Source of the DNA: a virus
IMG/VR virus record: IMGVR_UViG_3300013132_000303
Coordinates: 1-21,446 of that record
Reading direction: 5' to 3' (one strand)
DNA: 21,446 nucleotides
Shown here: positions 8,766-17,605 of the stretch, piece by piece
Numbering within the stretch: position 1 is the first letter of the stretch
Layout: each line of letters begins with the position of its first letter
Notes under the pieces: model-generated
What the model was told of the DNA's origin: nothing
Database searches by the model: none
The model's input: the letters and a program-made list of their open reading frames with translations, nothing else
Made by a program: the position numbers and the translations under genes

Positions 8766-11700
8766 CTATCCCCAGTACCCTGGCGTAAGTGCTGACTTCA
8801 ACTCTCTGTTTAACTTTGTTCCACTTGTAATCAGATCCTTTAGCCTGTTCTTCAAGGCAGTGCTAAACGCGTCATACGTTCCCCACTTGTCGATGATCGC
8901 TGCAAGCTCACCGCCCTTAGGCTTAACTAACTCGTTGTCTACGTTATCAATTATCTTTTGAACCTCATTTGCATATATCGCATACGCGCGATCCTTTCCT
9001 GCAAGCCCCACAAGTCCAGGCATGTTGTTTTGATAGACGTTTCCAACGTCCTCTCTCCACTCCATTGCTAGGAAGCTGTAGATCTGATCCTCGGCAATGC
9101 TGTCATCAGTTGTGATGGCAGCAAGTGAGTTATCAACAGGAAACATAACCAACTTGTTGTCTGTTGTGTCGTAGGCAACCATCCAGTTTCCGTCATGACG
9201 ATCCTTGTTGTCTCCTAACATGTCAAGTATAGACATGCGAATTATGTCCTCTGGGTTCTTTAGCTGCTTAATAAATTCCTTAGGTTCATCTCCGTAGTAT
9301 CTTTCTCCATCTGGAGATGGAAGTCCGTATTTTAACATCCTAGATGCATTTACAGGCTCAATCGCAATAGGAAGGTTTGCTCCTGCACGCGACATGATTA
9401 TAAGATCTTCATCTTGGTTTGATCCGCGCACCGCGTAGGTACCGTTCATTCCCATCGCGTTCATCAGGATTGACATCTCTAGCTCTCCGGTGATGCCACG
9501 AACGTTGTTCCAGTTTCTAGAGAGCTCCTCCTTCTTTACATAGAACACCTGACCACTGACAGTGTGGGTAACCTCCCAGATGCTGTTCATTCCACTTTCA
9601 TCAACTGAAAGTTCTCTGTATGTATAACCTGCGTTCTCAATTTTAGCCGCATCATTTTCAAAATCATCAGCGGTAAACTCTGTAAGTGCCTCTCCAACCT
9701 GGAATGGATCTGAGTACGCATGGTCTGCTCGGTACTCTGCTGTCAAGGCGTTACGTAACTTAAACGTATCCTCAATCTTTACCTTACTGTTCTTGTTTAT
9801 CATCTCTAGACTTATGTAGTTGCTTAACGCAGTTTTTGCGTCAGGTGACAACTTACCAAGTGGATCGTTATTTCTTATGACCGTTCGTATCTGGTCAATG
9901 TAGACTGATAACTTTGGGTTATCAGTCTGGAAGTCATTACTTGCTACGTAGGCAATTAATTCTGAGCTAACGTTGGGCTTGTTTTGTCCAGCCTGTATAC
10001 GACGCTCGGCATTTTTAATTTGATTATAGTTTATCGCCTGCACTTGTTCTCTTGCTGAAGGCACAAGATGCTTGGTGCCGTTCCATGACGTTTCTGTCAT
10101 GACTGACTTTCCTATCCAGTTTGTTGCTCCTGGATACCAGCCAACGAGTGCGAGTTCCATAGGCGTTGGAATCTTTGAAACGTCGTACTTTCCGCTGTTT
10201 ATGTCATACGCGTCTGATATCTTCCTGTTTAGACGTCTTGCAACTTCCTTTTCATCTTCATTTCCTTTTCTTAAGATGGTATTTACGATACTTTTTGCGT
10301 TTGATCCATCACTTGATCCCCAGCCAAAGCCGTTTAATGCCCAGACAAACCCGCCTTGATACTCACGGCCACCGGCTGCAAATACCTTTACCTTCTCTAT
10401 CCCGTTTGCGATGTACCAGTTTTCCATGTATCGGTTATACGCACTTGCAAATCCTTTTTTCTTGTTTTTTCCAGTTACCTTCATAAAACTGTTGGATACG
10501 GTAACTTCTTTTGTCTTAGTTCCGTCTAAGTTGTTTATTATCTTAAACAATATTTCACGACGAACAGTACCAACGTTAGCTCCACTTTGGTCTAGTATGT
10601 TAAATGATACCTCCATGTTAACACCCTTGCTACCTGACAAAATTTCTTCAGCAGTTCCCTGTCCATACCCTTGTGCCGAAAGTAGCTGTAAGGTGTAATA
10701 CTCTGCGCCGAACGAAAGTCCGCTACGTGATCCGTATGCGTCAGCGGCCATTATGTTTAGGCGGTTCTGCGCTTCCTTAAGTTTTTCTCGATCACGGCTT
10801 TCGCGCGCGGCTGTAACTTCACGCAGAGCCTTTTCGAGCTCATCTAAGCTTACTCGGTCATTGGCCGCCTTGGCAATCTCCGCGTCACGCATTCCCCACT
10901 CAATAAACTTACTTTGCGGAACGTTCTTCTGTGTTAGATCCTTAATCTCGTCTGGAATCTTGCTGCCGACGTCATTAACACCGACTGTATCACCTGACCT
11001 TGCGATTCTAGGTGAGATCTCTGTTGGACGATCAAGTCTTTCTGTGACGTCGGTAGAAGGTGAAGGTTGAACTGATCTTAAGACATCTGAGACTGCCGCA
11101 GGTGCGGATCCGTCTGCGTTTGATACTGCCTTTACCTTAAATGCCGAGCGAACCGCGGTCTTTCCGTCGTCAAATAAAACACGAACATACTCAGGGTCAT
11201 TTTGAATTGCTACTACTGTTCCTTGCCTTCCATCCTTTGTAGCAACTACTCGCATTCCGGCGGCAAGTATCTTTCCGTCAATGTCAATGGTTGTGTTTGC
11301 GGTTGTGTATCCTGGTTGACGAGGTCCTGGGTACTCAGGCGTAGGCTCGGAAGGTGTCTCATCATCTGGAGTCTCTGCCTGAGGCTGTACTTCCTCATCA
11401 TTGACCATACTATTTGATTCATCACGCAACTTAAATAAAATGTCATTTGTGTTTATGCCTTGGTATTGAAGTGCGTCACGGATAGCCTCAACAGGAACCT
11501 CGGACGTAGAGTCATCATTAAATCTAACTAATGCTGCTCCACTTCCATCTGTAATGCCAGACTTCATCTGTTGTATAAGGTCTGAGCTACTTTTAACCAT
11601 TATTGCTATGTACTTAGGATTATCAGTGTAGCCTAATTCGTCTGGTTCAAGTATAGTAGAGGTATAAGGTGATAGGTCCATGTTGTAGTAGTCTGGATTA

Positions 11701-14099
11701 TCGAAATCAACTGGAATATTTTCAATTAAGTTACCAGGAAACTTCATATCCTCGTCATCTACATTGGTGTCTGCGTTTGTTATAGGTTTTTCTTCGTCTG
11801 GAGTTACATCGTCTATCTGTTTAATTTCATCAATGATGTCAACTATAAGCTTTTCTTCCTCAGGGGTAGGCACTCCGCCCTGAGCCTCAAGAAGCTTACG
11901 TAGATTGTTGCGATTTCCGTTGACGGCATCGTACGCGTTTGCAATTACACGGTTTGGATCTCCACCTGCTAACCACACCGCGTTGTACAGTGCCTCGGCT
12001 GGAACAAACTCGTCGCCTGCGTTAAACTCAAGAGAGCCTGCGCCGGATGCATTTACTCTCTCACCTCTAGGAACATTTATAGGTAGGTTATTCTCAAGTA
12101 TGTCACCGACCTCCGATAGATCAGGAAGGTTTCCATCTCCGTCGTCGTTGATGTCAACTATGTCCTCAACTACGTTCTCATCTACGTCACCGATCAGTGA
12201 CCTAGTAAACGCCCGAACAATTATGTCTAAGGGAAATCTAACCGCAATCCTGTTAGGCGCGTCGGTGAAGTCGGTTGACTCCTCATCTACACGTCCTTCA
12301 GGCTCATAACTTACCGCGCGTAGTCTAAATGCTCCGTCAGGAACGTCAAACCCAGAAAAAAGTTCTGGTGCTGATGTCTCCGCGGAGCTAGATACTTTTG
12401 GGAGTACTGTATCCTCATCAATCTTAGGCAACTCGTCAACAACAGTTGAGTCTATTGGATCAAGTCCGATCGTTGCGCGACCTTGGTTTATCTGGTCAAT
12501 TATCTTAGGAGTATCCTCGGTTATCTGATCCCACGATGTAGCAGGTCTTGCGTTATCAAACCAGAATCCACCCGTACCGTAGTTGATGTTTCCATCGCGA
12601 CCTACAACAGCAACGAGATACTCGTCGTTTCTTGTTGCTCCTGGAATATCCTTGTAGTACGTCTCGCTGATCTCGCTTGGATCTATCCTGGAGTACCAGC
12701 CGTCCGGCAGATCTCGTCCCTGCGAGTCCTTTCCTGACAACGCTCTCTCAAGTTGATCTTCAATTCTCTTGTTTGACTCCTCGTTTTGAGGAACCTGGTC
12801 CTTAAGCTGCTTTATCTCCTGTTGAATCTCTCGGTTCATTCTTGAGTAGCGAGGCTCAGGACGTTCTCCGTCACCAAGTGGAAGTTGACCGGACTCTACG
12901 TCCTCCTTGTACTTGTCGTACGCGTCCTCGTCAGCTTCCGCAACGTTCTGTGCGTCGGCCCAGGTCTTAGCGTCTCCAACCTTGTCGCCTGTGTTTCCCT
13001 CAGGGTCAAGGCGGTGAACTGAGTATCCATCGTCTGTTGGAATTACCTTGTAGTCATCATCTGACGTAAATGATCCGTCGTCGTTCTTCTTCCAACCTGA
13101 AGGTGTGTCAACCCTTGTGTTAAGCAGATCCTCGATGTTTGGAATTGACTCGTCAAACTGAGATGAAAGTTTATATCTTGATTTTTTGTCTGTGTCAACT
13201 CCCGCTCGCTCAAGCTCTGCCTCTGATAGTCTTGCCTTGAAGACCTCGGCGTTGCTGTTGCTTACGGAGTAGATACCGTCAGGGATGTTTTTATCTCCCT
13301 TAACCTCAACTAAACCTGCATTTGCCTCCTTCCTTGCCCAGTTTCCAGAGTATCCTGCGCTTGAATCACTGCCGACGTACGTTCCAGCGGCGGTTGCAGT
13401 ATTTCCGTTTGATAGTCTAAACTTAAAGTTAATTCCACGTCCCATCTCAACCCAGCGGCCGTAGCGATCACGCCACTGCAACTTTACGCGAGCACGTCGC
13501 GCGGCTGATGAGTTTCCATCACCAAATGAAAACGCCGCAACAAGTGCAGGCATGTCGATCTTTAGGTACGCAGGAAGTGCTGATGCCTTCACCGCGCTAA
13601 GACGAATAAACGCGTGCTCGCGCTCGAGAGATCCTGGCAGCTGCGAGTACGCCGCCGCAACTAGGTGACGAACGTCATCTGAGATTCCTGGGTCGGCTGA
13701 GAGCCAGGCTGCATACCTTTGTAGATAGTCCTCGGTTGACAAAGATGCATTGTGATCTGACAGCGGGTGTCCTGCCGGTAGAAGGTCCGTGTGCTTTGCA
13801 TATGAGTCATTTGCACGAAATGTATTTTGATTTAGCGAGATAAACTTGTTTACCTCACGTAAAACTCCAGCCTCACGTGACTCGTCTGACAAAGATGAAA
13901 GCTCCTTCATCGCACGGGCCATGATGATAAGTGCTGAGCGCGGTGTAACCTGTCTCTCCGGCAGTGCCACGTTGTTTGCAAACGTAACAAGTTGAAGTAC
14001 CTTCTCGTTAATCGAGTCTGAGGTCTTAACGTCAATCTTTACCTCAGCGGCCTGCCTACCTTCAACTAGGCCGATCATGCGATCAATAGGTAGATCCAA
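8766..14099 (-). CDS. Giant virion-module protein with GNAT-like and kinase-like domains
   Basis: This 1777-aa protein starts at a TTG at 14099 with AGGAG 7 nt upstream. Visible parts, approximate residues: TDLLPAGHP (about 100); RDRYGRWVEMGR with a beta-rich stretch (207-300); several acidic modules (340-900), two of which look duplicated around F-N...VP-x-EA; a KOW/SH3-like segment (942-990, GMRVVATKDGRQGTVV); a GNAT-like stretch (1160-1345, KKKGFASAYNRYM, GGFVWALNGFGW); and a kinase-like C-terminus (1490-1730). The last has FYVKK, a Glu in a following helix (TGELEMSILMNAMG), a hinge-like DLIIMSRAG, GDNKDRHDGNWM and FPVDNSLA. That is the order of Lys, Glu, hinge, catalytic loop and metal-binding loop in PI3/4-kinase-, HipA- or Fam20-like folds. 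The position between portal and protease is where actinophages often carry MuF-type or effector fusions, but I recognise no MuF domain. A role as an injected effector is inference. Confidence 0.7.
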   Translation of the reverse strand: MDLPIDRMIGLVEGRQAAEVKIDVKTSDSINEKVLQLVTFANNVALPERQVTPRSALIIMARAMKELSSLSDESREAGVLREVNKFISLNQNTFRANDSYAKHTDLLPAGHPLSDHNASLSTEDYLQRYAAWLSADPGISDDVRHLVAAAYSQLPGSLEREHAFIRLSAVKASALPAYLKIDMPALVAAFSFGDGNSSAARRARVKLQWRDRYGRWVEMGRGINFKFRLSNGNTATAAGTYVGSDSSAGYSGNWARKEANAGLVEVKGDKNIPDGIYSVSNSNAEVFKARLSEAELERAGVDTDKKSRYKLSSQFDESIPNIEDLLNTRVDTPSGWKKNDDGSFTSDDDYKVIPTDDGYSVHRLDPEGNTGDKVGDAKTWADAQNVAEADEDAYDKYKEDVESGQLPLGDGERPEPRYSRMNREIQQEIKQLKDQVPQNEESNKRIEDQLERALSGKDSQGRDLPDGWYSRIDPSEISETYYKDIPGATRNDEYLVAVVGRDGNINYGTGGFWFDNARPATSWDQITEDTPKIIDQINQGRATIGLDPIDSTVVDELPKIDEDTVLPKVSSSAETSAPELFSGFDVPDGAFRLRAVSYEPEGRVDEESTDFTDAPNRIAVRFPLDIIVRAFTRSLIGDVDENVVEDIVDINDDGDGNLPDLSEVGDILENNLPINVPRGERVNASGAGSLEFNAGDEFVPAEALYNAVWLAGGDPNRVIANAYDAVNGNRNNLRKLLEAQGGVPTPEEEKLIVDIIDEIKQIDDVTPDEEKPITNADTNVDDEDMKFPGNLIENIPVDFDNPDYYNMDLSPYTSTILEPDELGYTDNPKYIAIMVKSSSDLIQQMKSGITDGSGAALVRFNDDSTSEVPVEAIRDALQYQGINTNDILFKLRDESNSMVNDEEVQPQAETPDDETPSEPTPEYPGPRQPGYTTANTTIDIDGKILAAGMRVVATKDGRQGTVVAIQNDPEYVRVLFDDGKTAVRSAFKVKAVSNADGSAPAAVSDVLRSVQPSPSTDVTERLDRPTEISPRIARSGDTVGVNDVGSKIPDEIKDLTQKNVPQSKFIEWGMRDAEIAKAANDRVSLDELEKALREVTAARESRDREKLKEAQNRLNIMAADAYGSRSGLSFGAEYYTLQLLSAQGYGQGTAEEILSGSKGVNMEVSFNILDQSGANVGTVRREILFKIINNLDGTKTKEVTVSNSFMKVTGKNKKKGFASAYNRYMENWYIANGIEKVKVFAAGGREYQGGFVWALNGFGWGSSDGSNAKSIVNTILRKGNEDEKEVARRLNRKISDAYDINSGKYDVSKIPTPMELALVGWYPGATNWIGKSVMTETSWNGTKHLVPSAREQVQAINYNQIKNAERRIQAGQNKPNVSSELIAYVASNDFQTDNPKLSVYIDQIRTVIRNNDPLGKLSPDAKTALSNYISLEMINKNSKVKIEDTFKLRNALTAEYRADHAYSDPFQVGEALTEFTADDFENDAAKIENAGYTYRELSVDESGMNSIWEVTHTVSGQVFYVKKEELSRNWNNVRGITGELEMSILMNAMGMNGTYAVRGSNQDEDLIIMSRAGANLPIAIEPVNASRMLKYGLPSPDGERYYGDEPKEFIKQLKNPEDIIRMSILDMLGDNKDRHDGNWMVAYDTTDNKLVMFPVDNSLAAITTDDSIAEDQIYSFLAMEWREDVGNVYQNNMPGLVGLAGKDRAYAIYANEVQKIIDNVDNELVKPKGGELAAIIDKWGTYDAFSTALKNRLKDLITSGTKLNRELKSALTPGYWG

Positions 14100-14101
14100 C
14101 T

Positions 14102-15172
14102 TTATTCTCCTGATGCCTGTCGACGTCTTCTTGGTAAAAGATCTGAGTCCTTGGAGTTGTATAGGTTTGTCGCTAGGTCATACGCGCGTTGAAACGGTAC
14201 GTCGCCGTCGCGCACGCCGCGTAGCCACGCACCACGTAGCGCTGGGATCACCTCGTAGCCAAGTCCTGTGTACTCTGCCATCGAGTAGATCGCGTGCTCA
14301 GGAGAGCCGTATTCATCGGCGCTCTTAAGTGCAACCTCAAGAAGCTCGTGTTGAATAAGCGAGGCCTCACCGCGACTTGATCTAGGATGTGCCTTAGGCA
14401 AAAGATCGTTGTCCTGCTTGTAGTTTGGATTGGCGGGACGTCCTGACCTTAGAAGTTTTAGAAATGCGTTAACGCGAGCCATCGCCCACTGGTCACGGGT
14501 CTTACCTGGTCGGTGACTAGATGAGAACGCTCCTGATCCTCTGCGGTAGACAGCCTTCAGCATCGGAAGAGTTGCCTTGCGTCCTGGAGACGCATTCTTG
14601 TTATGTTCCTCAATCTTGTTGCGTAGTGCCTTCTCAACCTTTGCACTAAATACTATCTTCTTTCCACCCGCGGCTGAGCCTGGCGCGTTTTTTCTTGAGC
14701 CGTAGATGCGGTCCTTCTTAGGTGCTCTGCGTGACGCGGCAAATTCCTTCGCGGCTGCCGAGTCCTTTGGCACACAGTTTGGGACCATCTTTCCGTTCTT
14801 TTCCTTCATGCCAACCTGAACGTATCCGTCCCAGCATGAACCTTGGGCAGCGGCGGTAACCGGACCAAGTGCATCAAGGCGAGCCTCGCACATACAGGTT
14901 ATCGGACAAGGACACTCTTCTGAAGGACAGTTTTCACAGGCACAGCCGAGCTCGTCACAGAACGGGCAATCATACTCGCCTTCAACAATTACTTCACCCG
15001 CAGGAGCGTCTTCTAAATCATCATAGTTGTCTGACACAGGAGATTCATCAACAACACTAATAGTGGGTGTAACAGATACCTCATCCTTTAGGCGTGAGTA
15101 GAGCTCAGCCATCTTAAGAAGAATATCCGCTGCCTCCTGTGAGGTTGGGTCCTTGTGACTATCGTTATGCAC
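14102..15172 (-). CDS. Cys-rich head-module protein
   Basis: I start this 356-aa protein at the GTG at 15172, inside the last codons of the portal gene (8-bp overlap), with AGGAG 10 nt upstream. An in-frame ATG at 15247 would give a longer overlap and an unlikely Leu-rich N-terminus. Features in order: an acidic N-terminal third; a dense Cys cluster (FCDELGCACENCPSEECPC, ITCMCEAR) likely to bind metal; SCWDGYVQVGMK...VPNCVP, a short motif seen in other phage structural proteins; a basic stretch; then LKAVYRRGSGAFSSSHRPG and WAMARVNAFL, a segment I associate with conserved phage proteins next to the portal; and DNDLLPKAHP. The C-terminal SDLLPRRRR repeats the DLLP theme. Its function is unknown; a head or packaging role fits the context. 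Confidence 0.7.
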   Translation of the reverse strand: MHNDSHKDPTSQEAADILLKMAELYSRLKDEVSVTPTISVVDESPVSDNYDDLEDAPAGEVIVEGEYDCPFCDELGCACENCPSEECPCPITCMCEARLDALGPVTAAAQGSCWDGYVQVGMKEKNGKMVPNCVPKDSAAAKEFAASRRAPKKDRIYGSRKNAPGSAAGGKKIVFSAKVEKALRNKIEEHNKNASPGRKATLPMLKAVYRRGSGAFSSSHRPGKTRDQWAMARVNAFLKLLRSGRPANPNYKQDNDLLPKAHPRSSRGEASLIQHELLEVALKSADEYGSPEHAIYSMAEYTGLGYEVIPALRGAWLRGVRDGDVPFQRAYDLATNLYNSKDSDLLPRRRRQASGE

Positions 15173-16871
15173 CTGGTGTCTGCTCCTGTTCCTGGGTAGG
15201 TTCATCAATTTCATCAGAAGGAGGAGTAACTCCCGCCGCCTCATCAAGCGCCTGTTGAATCTCAGGTGGTATCGGCGCAGGTGATCCTGCGTTTTGAACC
15301 TCGCGGATCTTGTTCATGAACTCCGGAGAGATCGCGTTTATCATCGCCTCGGTGAGCTCAGGAGATAGAGATCCCTTCTCAACTAGAAGACGAATTGCAA
15401 GCTCCTTGGCGTCAGGGGCATCTGCGGCGGAGAAGCCGTGTGCGCGTCTCCATGCCTCCATCGACACCGCCATCCGGTCATATCCGGAGTCCGCGTCTGA
15501 CGCGCGGTCATTTCTTGTTGCAACCTGTGATGGGTCATACCAAACACAGATCTTCTTTACGTCCTCCTCGGTAAAGCCTGACGCGATAAGCGCTGGTCGT
15601 AGGTACACAACCGTGATCGCGTCGGCGATCAAGAGCATCAACGGCTCGATGTGCGCCTTGTACAGAGCCTCGTCGATCTGAAGCGCGTTTGAGTACTTAA
15701 CGTTTGCTAGTCCTGTGACGATGTCCTTAGGAACGTCAAGTCCCTGAAGGATACGCTCGAGCACTCGGTCAGCGCGTTGGGCAAGCGCTGGGTCAAACGA
15801 GCGCTCAAACTTAAACTGCTTAATCTTGTCGCCAAGCTCCGCAGGTCCGCGGATGATAAGTGGCACGACCGCACTTGCGGAGTCCTCGTCGCGGATCGGA
15901 GTTGTCATCGCGTCGATGAGCTGATCCTCAAACTCGTCCTCGGCCTCCTCGACCGTTACACCTGGATTTAACTCGTTCTCGTCGTCATAAGGGTAGTCAG
16001 GATCTCCCTGCGCGGCGACTGAAAGTCCGTCCGGCAGATAGAGTGCTCCTGCGTTTAGGCGTGACCTTGCGGTCGCGCGAAACGTTCTGTTTAAAAGTAA
16101 AAGTTCAGCGCAAAGGTCAAGTAGACCTCTTAGACTTGAGTCAGCCTCCTCGGAGTAGCGTGGGTGAGCTCTCCAGATGCGTCCAACGAACGCCTGGTTT
16201 GGAAGCTTGATTGCCTTGTCGCTGCCGCGACTTGCGGACGTGATGTCACGACGTGGAACGATCATGTATGAGTTTCTTGAGTCAACCTGTAGCTCGTCTG
16301 TAGATCGGATGTCCCATGACTCTGGAGTTCCTGTTCCCTGCTTTGCAGGGAACTGCACAAGATAGCACTCACCTGACACTGATAGGTTTAGTGCCGCGTC
16401 ACGTAATAAACCGGCCTGTCCCCCGTATGCGGAGTCAAGTCTTGACAGTGCACGCTCCGCGGCTGAGGCAAGTCGTGGATCGATAAAGTTACTTGAGCGA
16501 ACTGATACCGGAGTCTCCGCAGGGTTATCAATTGCCGCCGCGTAGAGACGAATTCTTGAGACGACGGACGCAACTAGGTTAAATGCGTACTTAACCTCGC
16601 CGATCGCGTCGTAGTACTCCCAAGCCTCACCCTGCCAGTCACTTGCTCCTCCGGCACGGCGTTGCTTAAAGTACTCAACCTCTCCCTTGTCGTTGAGAGG
16701 AATGCGGGCTGCTGCCGCGGTCATTGCTCGCGGTGAAGAATATGCAACAGGTTGCGCGAACGTTGACTCGCTCGTGATGAGCGTTATCTGACTTGGAATC
16801 TGCTTAGGTTTGTTTTGAGAACGAGAGGTCAGACGTGTGTTGCGAGGTGTATCTTTTCTAAATACTGCCAA
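15165..16871 (-). CDS. Portal protein
   Basis: This 568-aa protein is the probable dodecameric portal through which DNA enters and leaves the head. It starts at a TTG at 16871 with GAGGAG 6 nt upstream. Supporting features are the N-terminal helix after EAWEYYDAIGEVKYAFNLVASVVSRIRLY, the Trp-containing segment AFVGRIWRAHPRYSEEADSSLRG, and the region at about residues 376-400 (GLDVPKDIVTGLANVKYSNALQIDE) with the helix that follows. These are typical of the SPP1/HK97-type portals of actinophages. The C-terminus is Pro/Glu/Gln-rich and disordered. Its length is normal for the family. It opens the head module, 39 bp after the DUF1360-like gene, and its end overlaps the next gene by 8 bp. Confidence 0.88.
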   Translation of the reverse strand: MAVFRKDTPRNTRLTSRSQNKPKQIPSQITLITSESTFAQPVAYSSPRAMTAAAARIPLNDKGEVEYFKQRRAGGASDWQGEAWEYYDAIGEVKYAFNLVASVVSRIRLYAAAIDNPAETPVSVRSSNFIDPRLASAAERALSRLDSAYGGQAGLLRDAALNLSVSGECYLVQFPAKQGTGTPESWDIRSTDELQVDSRNSYMIVPRRDITSASRGSDKAIKLPNQAFVGRIWRAHPRYSEEADSSLRGLLDLCAELLLLNRTFRATARSRLNAGALYLPDGLSVAAQGDPDYPYDDENELNPGVTVEEAEDEFEDQLIDAMTTPIRDEDSASAVVPLIIRGPAELGDKIKQFKFERSFDPALAQRADRVLERILQGLDVPKDIVTGLANVKYSNALQIDEALYKAHIEPLMLLIADAITVVYLRPALIASGFTEEDVKKICVWYDPSQVATRNDRASDADSGYDRMAVSMEAWRRAHGFSAADAPDAKELAIRLLVEKGSLSPELTEAMINAISPEFMNKIREVQNAGSPAPIPPEIQQALDEAAGVTPPSDEIDEPTQEQEQTPGA

Positions 16872-16910
16872 GTGCTGCTCCTCGTCGTTGGCTAACGGAA
16901 CGCTGGGTCA

Positions 16911-17222
16911 TTACTGGTCCAGGCGCGCGGTTATAAGGCTTGATACTGCCGACAGGGCAAATATACACCCAACGAGCAAGGTGATACTTGGATTTATGGC
17001 ATAAAAGATCACGGTCGGAAGTGCGACCCAGAGCGAGACGCACCACTCGCACGTAAAGAAAAATCCTACGTAGCTTGTCTCCGGAGGGAACCTGTCCCAG
17101 ATCTTGTCTCTTAACGCCGCAAAGATCTCATCCGCAACTATTGCTCTAGTTAGTCGAAATATCGCCAGGGCAAGTATGATAAACGTGATTCCTGACATGT
17201 GTGTTATGTGATATAGGTTCAT
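16911..17222 (-). CDS. DUF1360-like membrane protein
   Basis: This is a 103-aa integral membrane protein. A first hydrophobic helix (residues 10-22) runs into FRLTRAIVADEIFAALRDKIWDRF, then comes a second helix starting with FFFTCEWCVSLWVALP and a C-terminal helix at 79-97. The combination of RLTR, the acidic residue after it, the R..I segment and the membrane-edge CxxC (Cys 58 and 61) is the hallmark of DUF1360 proteins. These occur in Bacillus and in actinophages, with no known biochemical role. Its start overlaps the upstream stop as ATGA. Finding a membrane protein between a TerS candidate and the portal is unusual, as the large terminase normally sits here. Confidence 0.75.
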   Translation of the reverse strand: MNLYHITHMSGITFIILALAIFRLTRAIVADEIFAALRDKIWDRFPPETSYVGFFFTCEWCVSLWVALPTVIFYAINPSITLLVGCIFALSAVSSLITARLDQ

Positions 17223-17605
17223 GCTGTTGGGTCCTTAATCGAGTCCATGGTTCGGTAGGGGCTCCAGCTCCGTAGACGGCTTCCACAGTTGCAGCCTTTT
17301 TGATACTTAAACGCGATGACCTTTCCAGACCGTGTTATCAGCTGGGAGTCATCCGTCTTGTTTCCAGACCAGTTAAGGTCCGCAAGTCTTTCTGAGAAGA
17401 TTAAACGTGGTCCTGCGTGGTGATCGGCCGCCACCATCACGACGTTACCGTTGTCGTCCGACGTGACGACGACGCGTACTCGCTCGAGATAACGAGCGCC
17501 GGTAAGGTTTGTTGACGGCGAGACCCTTACGGTCCTAAAGTCATCGACGACGTTTGGAGGGATCACCGTTATGTATGCCGGAAAGAGATCATGTAGTACC
17601 CTCAT
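17219..17605 (-). CDS. Conserved small phage protein with CNCGSRLRSW motif
   Basis: This 128-aa protein is predicted to be mostly beta strand: RVRVVVTSDDNGNVVMVAAD followed by PRLIFSERL. It ends with a lysine/cysteine segment, GCNCGSRLRSWSPYR (Cys 105 and 107). I associate the CGSRLRSW-type ending with small uncharacterised actinophage proteins found close to the packaging genes. It is coupled at both ends by 4-bp ATGA overlaps with the HTH gene before it and the DUF1360-like gene after it, so the three are one translational unit. Function unknown. Confidence 0.7.
   Translation of the reverse strand: MRVLHDLFPAYITVIPPNVVDDFRTVRVSPSTNLTGARYLERVRVVVTSDDNGNVVMVAADHHAGPRLIFSERLADLNWSGNKTDDSQLITRSGKVIAFKYQKGCNCGSRLRSWSPYRTMDSIKDPTA

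Noticed and set aside
12398-12411. A TACAGT-AC-TCCCAA match resembling the promoter element
   Set aside because: It is inside the 1777-aa gene, far from any start, without GGAC or a ribosome site after it, so it is likely chance.
15173-15247. A longer N-terminus for the 356-aa protein
   Set aside because: The extra Leu/Arg-rich sequence is a shadow of the portal C-terminus. The GTG at 15172 has a ribosome site and a natural overlap.
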